Part shown: positions 16,156 through 23,851 of the stretch, one piece after another
How the letters are laid out: the number at the start of each line of letters is the position of its first letter
Position numbering within the stretch: position 1 is the stretch's first letter
Origin: Clostridia bacterium
Lineage (GTDB): Bacteria > Bacillota > Clostridia > Oscillospirales > CAG-272
Reading direction: 5' to 3'
Assembly: GCA_017443595.1 (NCBI GenBank)
Contig: JAFSYU010000004.1
Span: forward strand, 1-44,502
DNA: 44,502 nt
Made by a program: the position numbers and the translations under genes
Notes under the pieces: model-generated
What the model was told of the DNA's origin: nothing
The model's database searches: none
What the model saw: only the letters and a program-made list of their open reading frames with translations

Positions 16156-17871
16156 TTACATTGAAAAATCAAATCCGTAGTTTTGCCAGTCGGTAAGCGT
16201 GTATTTGTCGCCGTCCTTTTCAAGCACTTGATCCGCTGCAAGCTCGTCAAACAAAGAGCGTATAAATCCCGCATCCGGCATACCGCCCTCGTAGACCGTA
16301 TATTCAACCCATACGCGTTCTTTTTTACCGCGCTGCTCCACGGTCAGTCGGTCGATTATACGGCGTTTGAACGCAAAGCGCGCGGAAGGCGATCTGTCCG
16401 GCGTTTTCAGTCCGTTTTCACGGCAGAAATGCGATAACTGCTCATACGCGCACCGCGCCTCGCTTTGCCCCCACAGACCTGTTACGCAGTTGTATTCGGG
16501 TATTTCAAACGGAAGATCGTCGACTTTTGACTGTAATTCCTCTTCAGACGCGCCTTTTTCGCGCATACTCTTCACTTCTTCTAAACCGCATCTGAACCGT
16601 GCGTACTGTTTTATCTGATATAAGTGCGGCAGGATCAGTTTATAAAGCTGTCTTCGCGTTACCGGAAACGGTATACCGTCGTCCGGCTCAGGTTCTTTTA
16701 TCAGCTCCAGCAGCGAATTTATCGCCTCATCCGAACGGTCCGAGATATCTTTCGCGTCGCCGTGCTTCAGTACGTATCCGGGCTCCGTCCACCAATAACT
16801 GTCCCAACTGTCGCCGCTTCTCGCGTCGCGTATATATTCAAGCACGTATAACAGACGCTCCGCGTCTTTTTTGTTTTGTCCGGTGATCCTGCAAACGGAT
16901 TCGTATAAAAGCCTGTCCGGATCGTCTTCCGGATCTGCAAGCAAATGTCCGGCGGCGTAAAGCGAAAAGAAATTAAGTATATGATAAGCGTCCGTTTCGC
17001 TCCAGTAAGTCGGGGTAAGAACGTGATCCGCCTGTTTACGCGTTTGGTTGAAAACGTCCTTTAAGACCCGGCTGTTCACCGTCATAAGCGGTATCTGATC
17101 CGTCTCCATATCGCTGTCATACCAGCCCCACGAGCCGAGCTCGCAGCCGAGATCTTTTACGCCCTGTCTGAAAGACGCGCGCTTGCCTTCCTGCCTCCAA
17201 ATCGGAAGAAACGGCAGCTCCATGAGCATAACGCCGTCCATTCCGGCGTCGACGAGCGCCTGCGGATATCCTTCCGGGCAACCCCATGTATCAACGGCTA
17301 TTTTTATATCCGGATTTTTTGCTCTGAATTTATCCGAGAGCAGTTTTACGAAATAGATTATGCTCGGCATATCTGTAAGATTGCCCGGATCAAAGAAATG
17401 CGCTATGACGCGGTCCGCGTAAGGCGCAAGATCCGCGTAAATATCATAATATTTTTCAAACAGCGCGTGCACGCGGCTGTCAAGATACGCGGGCTTTGAC
17501 GGATCGGCGTTATGATATACCGCTTCCGGTTCAGACCAGCCGTGGCCGGAAAACTCCGCCGCCCAACACCATACCGTGAAATTCAATCCGATCTTATGGC
17601 ATGCTGTTGACAGCGCTTTGAATTTATCGTGGACGTTTTCATATCCGCCGCCGTACCGCCACGCTGCGCAGATATCCATGACCTGAATGCCGGTAAATCC
17701 GCATTCCTTTATCATTTTTGCATAGTTTGATATCTGTCTGTCCGATAAACACATAAAGTCGTTTAAAAGCGACACGTTCATATTGCTTACGTATCCGCGA
17801 TCATAGTCGAGTTTCCAGGTGCAGAGCGTCGCCTCACGCTCTTTTATCCACGGATGCTCAAAAGAATACAT
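16156..17871 (-). CDS. TIM-barrel, glycosidase-like protein of unknown family
   Basis: This 571-residue protein has no signal peptide and should be cytoplasmic. I do not recognise the family. The N-terminal two thirds look like a beta/alpha barrel: 'AKMIKECGFTGIQVMD', 'GLNFTVWCWAAEFSG', 'YADRVIAHFFDPGN', 'DIKIAVDTWGCPEGYPQALVDAGMDGVMLME' and 'ELGSWGWYDSD' fit successive strand ends with aromatic and acidic residues, as in carbohydrate-active enzymes. The C-terminal part is helical. It starts three bases after the darA stop codon and has no clear ribosome site of its own, so it is likely translated by coupling as the last gene of the ABC-DUF1854-DarA operon. A catalytic role on sugars is only inference. 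Confidence 0.6.
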   Translation of the reverse strand: MYSFEHPWIKEREATLCTWKLDYDRGYVSNMNVSLLNDFMCLSDRQISNYAKMIKECGFTGIQVMDICAAWRYGGGYENVHDKFKALSTACHKIGLNFTVWCWAAEFSGHGWSEPEAVYHNADPSKPAYLDSRVHALFEKYYDIYADLAPYADRVIAHFFDPGNLTDMPSIIYFVKLLSDKFRAKNPDIKIAVDTWGCPEGYPQALVDAGMDGVMLMELPFLPIWRQEGKRASFRQGVKDLGCELGSWGWYDSDMETDQIPLMTVNSRVLKDVFNQTRKQADHVLTPTYWSETDAYHILNFFSLYAAGHLLADPEDDPDRLLYESVCRITGQNKKDAERLLYVLEYIRDARSGDSWDSYWWTEPGYVLKHGDAKDISDRSDEAINSLLELIKEPEPDDGIPFPVTRRQLYKLILPHLYQIKQYARFRCGLEEVKSMREKGASEEELQSKVDDLPFEIPEYNCVTGLWGQSEARCAYEQLSHFCRENGLKTPDRSPSARFAFKRRIIDRLTVEQRGKKERVWVEYTVYEGGMPDAGFIRSLFDELAADQVLEKDGDKYTLTDWQNYGFDFSM

Positions 17872-17873
17872 TT

Positions 17874-18200
17874 TTATATTTTTTCAAACGATTCAACGTT
17901 TAAAACGAATATCGTCGCTCCGCCTACTACCGTCTCCTCCGCTACGCTCTGATCGGACAGTCCACGCCCGAAAGAGCTTGAAGTCGGCGCCACGCGCGTT
18001 CTTGTTGAACACTGTTTTTTTAAAATTTCCTTTAATTCGCCTACTCTGTCCGCTTCAGTTCCTATAAGGAGCGTCGTATTTCCAACCATAAGAAAACCGC
18101 CGGTCGTTGACAGTCTTGTTACGAAAAATCCTTCTTTTGTAAGAGCGGACGTGGCGTTTACGCTGTCGTCGTTAGGTACTACCGCGATCACAAGTTTCAT
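17874..18200 (-). CDS. darA: Cyclic di-AMP receptor DarA (PstA), PII-like
   Basis: This 108-residue protein has the PII-like fold of DarA/PstA: 'MKLVIAVVPNDD', 'LTKEGFFVTRLSTTGGFLMVGNTTLLIG' and 'VVGGATIFVLNVESFEKI' line up with the Staphylococcus and Bacillus proteins, including the TTGGFL and GNTT loop residues that bind c-di-AMP. It is a soluble trimeric signal receptor whose partners are poorly known. The start at 18200 follows AAAGGAGAT; an ATG at 18224 would overlap the upstream gene and is rejected. The usual tmk-holB neighbourhood is absent; here it sits in an operon with an ABC exporter and a DUF1854 protein. Confidence 0.9.
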   Translation of the reverse strand: MKLVIAVVPNDDSVNATSALTKEGFFVTRLSTTGGFLMVGNTTLLIGTEADRVGELKEILKKQCSTRTRVAPTSSSFGRGLSDQSVAEETVVGGATIFVLNVESFEKI

Positions 18201-18213
18201 TATTTTATCTCCT

Positions 18214-18705
18214 TTACAGATCAATATTTATTTTGAGCCAGCTCTTTTTATCGAGCTTCATTATATCCGGTATCTCGTATCTGTTATCGTCGCTGTCACG
18301 GAACAGGACGCGGCCGTCGTAGAGATTTTTTATATCGGAATGACGGTTTCTTATATCAAATTCTCTAATCCCGTAATTGGTATCCACTTTATATTTCAAA
18401 AGACCGTTCTTTTCCTTGCGGTCAAGTATTGCCGTTATCTTGGGTATCATATAATACTCGTCAAGGCATTTTTCAACAGCCTGCCGCGACTCCGGCAATA
18501 TATGCTGTAGATCTCTTATAACGGCAACTTCTTTCATATCCCTGTCTATCAGCGTTATATACTTCGTCAAGCCGGACAACGGGAACAGGCGGCGCGGTTC
18601 AAGATCTTCAAACACGCGCCCGTCGTACATAAGAACGTCAACCCGGGCAAAATCCCTGTACGTTATTTTTGCCTCGTCCGCGTTTATATATAGTCTTTCT
18701 GCCAT
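18214..18705 (-). CDS. DUF1854 family protein
   Basis: This 163-residue soluble protein matches the DUF1854 pattern: 'VDVLMYDGRVFEDLEPRRLFPLSG' near the N-terminus, 'YITLIDRDMKEVAVIRDL', a central helix 'VEKCLDEYYMIPKITAI' and a C-terminal 'RDSDDNRYEIPDI'. The biochemical function is unknown. Members are often next to an ABC exporter with an extra N-terminal domain, as here (9 bases after the exporter gene), which suggests an accessory role. The ribosome site is GAGGTGAT. It ends 13 bases before the darA start. Confidence 0.8.
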   Translation of the reverse strand: MAERLYINADEAKITYRDFARVDVLMYDGRVFEDLEPRRLFPLSGLTKYITLIDRDMKEVAVIRDLQHILPESRQAVEKCLDEYYMIPKITAILDRKEKNGLLKYKVDTNYGIREFDIRNRHSDIKNLYDGRVLFRDSDDNRYEIPDIMKLDKKSWLKINIDL

Positions 18706-18714
18706 GATATCACC

Positions 18715-20976
18715 TCATTCAAAACGCTCTTCTTCTTTTTGCGCTCTGACCTGTTCCGACATGGACTGTATCTGTATCAGTCTGTAGAACTTGCCTTTAA
18801 GCGCCATAAGCTCGTCGTGCGTTCCGCATTCTATTATACGTCCCTTATCCACCACGACTATTTTATTCGCTTTGCGCAAAGTTGATAAGCGGTGCGCTAT
18901 CATAATAGTCGTTCTGCCGTAGATAAGACGCTCTATTGCTTCCTGTATCTGATTTTCCGTCTCCGAGTCGACGGACGCCGTCGCCTCGTCGAATACAAGA
19001 ATACTCGGATTTTTGAGCACCGCGCGCGCTATTGAGATCCTTTGTCTTTCGCCGCCGGATAAGCCGACGCCGCGCTCGCCGAGCATGGAATCGTATCCGT
19101 CCGGCTGCAGGATTATGAAATCGTGGGCGTTAGCTACGTCCGCGGCGTTTATGACCTGCTCGATATGCGCGTTCGGAACGCCGTAGGCGATATTGTTGAA
19201 TATAGTATCGGAGAACATCATGGGCTCCTGTTGAACGTAGCCTATCTTGCTTCTGTAATAGCCCATGTCTATATCTTTTATGTTCTGTCCGTCAAGCAGT
19301 ATTTCGCCGTCGTAGTTATCGTAAAAGCGCATCAGCAGGTTTATAAGCGTTGATTTGCCGGAACCCGTCGTTCCTACTATACCCACTATATCTCCCGGCT
19401 CTATCGTAAGGTTGATATCGGACAGCGTTTTTTTGGCGCGGTCAAAACTGAAATTGACATTTCTGAACTCGATTTTGCCTTCTATCTTCTCCGGGCAGTT
19501 GCCGTGACCGAAATCCGGCTCCGGTTCAGCGTCAAGTATGTCAAGCACGCGCTCCGCGGATGACAGCGCGCCCTGATAGCTGTCGGACAGATACGCAAAG
19601 AAGTTGACCGGACCGTAGAACATGGAAACGTAGCTTAAAAACGCCACGAGAAGACCGGGCGTAAGACCGCCGAAGCCCTTAATGACCCACGTACCGCCGA
19701 CGCCCCAGATCAATAGCGACCCGCACGTTACCACAAAGCTGACAAGCGCGGGGAACGCGGTGGTTATCTTTGCCGAGCTTGTATCTACTTTATACCATTC
19801 ATCGTTGTATTTTTTGAATTTTTCGGACGCTCTTTTTTCACCCGCAAACGATTTTACGACGCGCACGCACGGTATGGTATCCGTCAAAACGGACGACACG
19901 GCAGCCCAGCGCTTCCAGATCCTTCTGTAAAACGGCGCTATCTTTCGGCTGAAATACTTTGCGCCGAGCACAACAAGCGGCACGGGACAAAGCGCTAAAA
20001 GCGACAGTTTCCAGTCCTTTAAAAACATTATTATGATAATGCCTACAAGCATGAAAAGCTGTACGATTATCTCCTGCGAGATACGCAGAGCAAATGCCTG
20101 CAGGTTGTTCGTATCGCCGGAGATGCGGTTTATGACCGAGCCCGTTGAAGTTTTGTCGTAAAACTTCATGGGCAGATGCTGAGCTTTTTCATACACGTCG
20201 TTCCGCATATAACGCACTATCCTGTCGCCTGCTATACGCAGCATATATCCGCGGAAAGCATTTAACAGCGTGCCTATTATGTACGAGCCTAAAAGTATGA
20301 GAACTATGACAACAAGGTCTTTTTCCTTGCCGTTAGGCAAAACGTCGTCAACAAGTCTCTGGGTAAGGGACGGCGGAAGAAGCGCCAGCGCCGTGCTCAT
20401 CATAGACATTATAAGCGCGATTATCAGAAGCGCGCCCTGCGGCTTTACGTATTTGAAGAGTTTTGATACTATTTTGCCTTTAGACTGGCATTTGATGCAC
20501 TCCGCGCCCGGACGTATGAGCGTGCGTCCGCATTTGGGGCAGACGCGCATCTTTTTTTCGTAAGCGGAAGCAACTATCTCATACTGTTCTTTGATATCCG
20601 CTCCGCCGCTTACGGCTTCAATAAACGCCGCTGCCGCGTCGCACAGCTCCGCGACGGCGTACGTGTAGCGGAAGACGGTCACCTCTTCTCCGCTCTTCAG
20701 TTTTAAATTCATTCTGGCGTTGCCGTACATGCGCTTAACGTTGACTTTTTCAATATCTGAAAAAGCCGCCGAAAAGAAGCCGTTTTCGTGGTTTTTATCC
20801 ACGATAACAGCCCGGTGGCTCGTAACTATAAGCGTGCAGGCATCGTATTTTTCAAAAAGCGACAGATCGCCGACAACGGCAAAAAGCACCTTTTCGCCGT
20901 CGCAAAGCTGAGTTTCCGCCCACCCTCGGGCGTCGTCCGGCATTGCTTTGTTGATCAGCGGCTTGGTATCATCCAT
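18715..20976 (-). CDS. ABC exporter (fused permease-ATPase) with N-terminal PH-like and zinc-ribbon domains
   Basis: This 753-residue half-transporter works as a dimer in the membrane. Residues about 1-135 form a PH-like or bPH2 domain (ACTLIVTSHRAVIVDKN). A CPKCG/CIKC zinc ribbon lies at about 144-162. Six membrane segments at about 175-475 make a type 1 exporter domain. The ATPase has Walker A 'GTTGSGKST' (about 540), signature 'LSGGERQR' (about 640), Walker B 'ILVFDEA' and 'IAHRLS' switch histidine. The same architecture is seen in exporters found beside DUF1854 genes, some in cyanophycin clusters. The substrate is not known. The start at 20976 follows TTGGAGGTTGTT; 21000 is less likely. 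Confidence 0.85.
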   Translation of the reverse strand: MDDTKPLINKAMPDDARGWAETQLCDGEKVLFAVVGDLSLFEKYDACTLIVTSHRAVIVDKNHENGFFSAAFSDIEKVNVKRMYGNARMNLKLKSGEEVTVFRYTYAVAELCDAAAAFIEAVSGGADIKEQYEIVASAYEKKMRVCPKCGRTLIRPGAECIKCQSKGKIVSKLFKYVKPQGALLIIALIMSMMSTALALLPPSLTQRLVDDVLPNGKEKDLVVIVLILLGSYIIGTLLNAFRGYMLRIAGDRIVRYMRNDVYEKAQHLPMKFYDKTSTGSVINRISGDTNNLQAFALRISQEIIVQLFMLVGIIIIMFLKDWKLSLLALCPVPLVVLGAKYFSRKIAPFYRRIWKRWAAVSSVLTDTIPCVRVVKSFAGEKRASEKFKKYNDEWYKVDTSSAKITTAFPALVSFVVTCGSLLIWGVGGTWVIKGFGGLTPGLLVAFLSYVSMFYGPVNFFAYLSDSYQGALSSAERVLDILDAEPEPDFGHGNCPEKIEGKIEFRNVNFSFDRAKKTLSDINLTIEPGDIVGIVGTTGSGKSTLINLLMRFYDNYDGEILLDGQNIKDIDMGYYRSKIGYVQQEPMMFSDTIFNNIAYGVPNAHIEQVINAADVANAHDFIILQPDGYDSMLGERGVGLSGGERQRISIARAVLKNPSILVFDEATASVDSETENQIQEAIERLIYGRTTIMIAHRLSTLRKANKIVVVDKGRIIECGTHDELMALKGKFYRLIQIQSMSEQVRAQKEEERFE

Positions 20977-21037
20977 AACAACCTCCAAAACCTCTATCAA
21001 AAAAGTCGTTTACGCGGCGTGTTCCGCGTTCAACCCC

Positions 21038-21067
21038 ATTATAGTTATGACCGCCGATTTTTTTCAA
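21038..21067 (-). promoter_or_regulatory. Promoter of the ABC-DUF1854-darA operon
   Basis: On the minus strand TTGAAA (21067-21062) and TATAAT (21043-21038) are separated by 18 bases, about 60 bases upstream of the start codon. Confidence 0.65.
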
Positions 21068-21129
21068 TGGTATTTTCGAAAAGATATCATACCGAGGGTA
21101 AATAATGTATGAACGAAAATCGGCAGGAG

Positions 21130-21395
21130 CCGGCGGCTTGTAGGGGCGACCATTGGTCGTCCGTTGTAGGGGAGGGGTCTTACGCGAACCCCCGACGCTC
21201 TCCAGTTCGCGGCAGGGAACCCCTGTTACGCCGCAAAAGCCCCGATAATATATCGGGGGGATGGCGGGGGTTTGGGGGTGGATACGAGGGGTTCACCGCT
21301 GCGAACATCGTGAGCAATGGGGGTTCACGAGAGGGGGGCGGGGTACCACCAAATGCGCGAAGCGCACAGATCGTCGGCTCTGCCGACACCTTTCA
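21130..21395. repeat. Second mosaic repeat cluster, related to 15740-16150
   Basis: Bases about 21219-21283 share 'gaacccctgttacgccgc', a ccccgat/atcgggg hairpin and ggatggcgggg with 16018-16085. Bases about 21298-21341 are an inverted, diverged copy of the 44-bp module of 15785-15828. A gggcgacc/ggtcgtcc hairpin (about 21142) and a tcggctctgccga hairpin (about 21371) complete it. No gene is visible. Confidence 0.7.
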
Positions 21396-21407
21396 CATGA
21401 TCGGAAT

Positions 21408-21443
21408 TCATAACAGCCGGCTGTCATACAGAACAGCCGGCTG
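21408..21443 (-). terminator. Double hairpin after the DUF6259 gene, possible terminator
   Basis: The palindrome cagccggctg occurs twice, 11 bases apart (about 21414 and 21433), so the transcript can fold into one long stem. The T-run expected after it on the minus strand is weak, so termination is likely but not certain. Confidence 0.5.
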
Positions 21444-21454
21444 AAGTGATTATT

Positions 21455-23569
21455 TTAAATTTTTATCAGCGCCGCGCCGAGAGCCGGGACGGTCGTCCTT
21501 TTCCCGCCAAATCCGACGTCAGCTTCATTTTCCGACGGGTTTACGGCGACGATCGCGCGTTCTCCGTCGCCCGATTGCCACGCGGTGCAGACGACGGACG
21601 GCACCGTGATCTCCCCGCCGAAATCTCCGAGCCCGAACGATACGGGCGCGATTTCAAGTTCCGGTAACGGCAGCATCGTCCCGTCGTACAGATATTTTTT
21701 CGCTTTTTCTTTATAAAAGTCCGTAAGGTTGCCGATGAAAGTCAGTACTGTTTCCGTATCCGGCCCGTGCGAAAAGTCGCGGATGCCCCAGCTTGACATT
21801 ATACCGCCGCCGGGGTTCAGTACTACCGTCATGCAGTCGCCGCACGCAAACGAATACGCGAGCCTGTAGTCGTACGCCGCGGTCGTCTCCTCAAGCGGAC
21901 AGCAGACCTGATTTCCCATGAAATTGCGGATATATCCGTGATATAAGAACTGATAGAGCGGCACGGGTGTGCCGATGCAGTAATTCAGCTCAAAACGGTT
22001 GTCGTTGAATAAAAGGTTGCAAAGAAACGGCTCCGCGGCGGCCGATTCGCAGCCGAGGATCATTTTCCCGGCTTTTTCGTTCCAAAATGACAAAAGTCCG
22101 CGCATATTTTCGGTCATCCATTTGCCCGGAGCGGGCGGATGTCCGTGGTCTCTTCCGTAACAGAGATACTGTCCTCCGCCGTGATTCTGGTCGAGTATCT
22201 GCGCGTAGTCGACGCCGCTTTCAAACAGCGGCGCGTACGCCTCGTCAAGGATCTTTTTGCTTATTTCAGATGCCGGACACATATCGTATCCGCTCCTCTG
22301 CCCCGGGCAGATATTGCTCCGCTTCACTTTGCCGTCGGGTCCGGCGCACATCGCTTTTATAAGCCCGCGGCGCTCGAATTCGTCCGTCTTGTCGTAGTTG
22401 TCCACAAGATTGCTTTTTAACGTATATCCGAAGCCGGAGCAGTACACGCCGGCAAGCATCCCTCTTTCGTGCAAAGCCGAAACGAAATCCGAAAACAGCT
22501 CTTCCCCTCCGAACGGCGGCCAGACGTACGGCGGCGCCCACGGCGCGGTCCCTTCCCAGTGCATCAGAAGCACGAGGATCGCAGCACCGGTCTTCTTTGC
22601 TATCTTATCGAGCACAGGCAGCGCCCGGTCGTACGGGAACAGAGCGTTCGGCTCCATTTTGTCCATATCGTGCACGCCGCGCACCGGATACGACACCACC
22701 AGGGGCGAGCTTTGATACCACCCCGGCAGTCTTTCGTTTTCGCTTATCCTGTACACGTTATCCGGCTTGTTTTGCTCGAAAAACCGCTTGTATAAAAGCG
22801 CTGCGCTCTCCCAGCCGGCGCCGCATGACGCCCAGACGACAGGAAAACCGGGCTCGTAATCCTCACCGAAGCCTTTGCCGGAATATATCCGGAAACGCAG
22901 TTCGACGAAGTTGTCCGAGTCAAAATAGTCAACGCCTTTCAGGCCTCTGTCCGGATCGTGCGCGCCGAAATACAGTCCCGTATCCTCCCAGAGATACGCG
23001 AGCATCTGCGAGCAGATCATATTCGGGAACATCGCATAGCAGCCGTATGAAGGATACGCGGCGGGCAGATGCGAAAAATACGAACGCTCACGTTTTGACG
23101 TGTCGGAGACGAGGACGCCCTCGTTATACGGGAACAGTATTTTTCCGCCGCCCGCGCGCGGATCGTCGCCGATGAGTTTCGGCAGCGCTGCGGAGCCGAA
23201 TTCGACCCATTCAACGAACCGGTCTTCCGGTACGCCGCGCACGCAAAGCGTCCACGCCGCACAGCCCTCACGGTCCTCTACTGAAACGGCTACCGTAAGC
23301 TCGGCTGGCGCAAGCTCCCGCGGAAAGCCGCCGTAGACGGCTCCGTTCTCTTCCGCGTCGCAGAGTGAAGCGTCAAACGACGTGAAAACGTACGGCACCC
23401 CCGCGACGTCGCGCATACAAACACGGAACAGCGGGACCTGACCGGAAGACCGCTCTTTTCCTCCGGCTGCGATCCGTTTTACGCACCCCGCGCCGAAGTC
23501 GACCGATATCTCAAAGCCGTCGAAGACGAGTCGGCTGACCCCGTTCTTTTCATTTTCTGAATACCGCAT
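21455..23569 (-). CDS. DUF6259 domain protein, glycoside-hydrolase-like
   Basis: This 704-residue protein has no signal peptide. Residues about 1-250 form a beta-sandwich, about 290-560 a probable TIM barrel ('AAILVLLMHWEGTAPWAPPY', 'FVSALHERGMLAGVYCSGFG', 'SGVDYAQILDQNHGGG', 'GKMILGCESAAAEPF') and the end a small beta domain ('ERAIVAVNPSENEADV'). The pattern agrees with DUF6259, a family of presumed glycosidases near clans of alpha-galactosidase type; Asp in 'QILDQN' and Glu in 'GCESAA' sit at strand ends where catalytic acids are expected, but this is inference. The ribosome site is AAAGGAGC. It has its own promoter. The gene looks more GC-rich than its neighbours. Confidence 0.65.
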   Translation of the reverse strand: MRYSENEKNGVSRLVFDGFEISVDFGAGCVKRIAAGGKERSSGQVPLFRVCMRDVAGVPYVFTSFDASLCDAEENGAVYGGFPRELAPAELTVAVSVEDREGCAAWTLCVRGVPEDRFVEWVEFGSAALPKLIGDDPRAGGGKILFPYNEGVLVSDTSKRERSYFSHLPAAYPSYGCYAMFPNMICSQMLAYLWEDTGLYFGAHDPDRGLKGVDYFDSDNFVELRFRIYSGKGFGEDYEPGFPVVWASCGAGWESAALLYKRFFEQNKPDNVYRISENERLPGWYQSSPLVVSYPVRGVHDMDKMEPNALFPYDRALPVLDKIAKKTGAAILVLLMHWEGTAPWAPPYVWPPFGGEELFSDFVSALHERGMLAGVYCSGFGYTLKSNLVDNYDKTDEFERRGLIKAMCAGPDGKVKRSNICPGQRSGYDMCPASEISKKILDEAYAPLFESGVDYAQILDQNHGGGQYLCYGRDHGHPPAPGKWMTENMRGLLSFWNEKAGKMILGCESAAAEPFLCNLLFNDNRFELNYCIGTPVPLYQFLYHGYIRNFMGNQVCCPLEETTAAYDYRLAYSFACGDCMTVVLNPGGGIMSSWGIRDFSHGPDTETVLTFIGNLTDFYKEKAKKYLYDGTMLPLPELEIAPVSFGLGDFGGEITVPSVVCTAWQSGDGERAIVAVNPSENEADVGFGGKRTTVPALGAALIKI

Positions 23570-23599
23570 ATTACCAGCTCCTTTCGTTTCCGTGAAGCC

Positions 23600-23628
23600 A
23601 GTATAACATAAAACCGGAAGAATGTCAA
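23600..23628 (-). promoter_or_regulatory. Promoter of the DUF6259 gene
   Basis: On the minus strand TTGACA (23628-23623) and TATACT (23605-23600) are separated by 17 bases, 31 bases before the start codon. Confidence 0.75.
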
Positions 23629-23767
23629 ACGTATAACTGCGACGGTGATGAAAAAAGGCAAAAAAACAGACAAATTATGGTTCTTTAAAAATGAAAAATC
23701 AGATTTCTTCCGCTATATTGTGCAGGGGCGCACCGAAAGCCTTCTCGGCCGGAGAAAGCAATCAGCA

Positions 23768-23822
23768 AAAAAGAGCTGTTTAGCTGCCTCGATTTATGTC
23801 GAGGTTTTTAAACAGCCCCCTT
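23768..23822 (-). terminator. Terminator of the first sigma/membrane-sensor cassette
   Basis: On the minus strand ggctgttta pairs with taaacagct and encloses an inner cctcgac/gtcgagg hairpin; six T follow. It lies about 30 bases beyond the stop codon at 23852. The plus-strand side lacks an equally good T-run. Confidence 0.8.
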
Positions 23823-23851
23823 TTATTATTTTCGTATGATCGACGCTTTGT

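Noticed and set aside
21180..21444. Open frames across the repeat cluster at 21.2-21.4 kb
   Set aside because: Same repeat modules as at 15.8 kb, with Pro/Gly/Arg-rich translations and no initiation signals.
22087..23336. Several long plus-strand frames opposite the DUF6259 gene
   Set aside because: They are Arg/Ser/Pro-rich shadows of the minus-strand codon pattern; the minus-strand frame has the promoter, ribosome site and a coherent fold.
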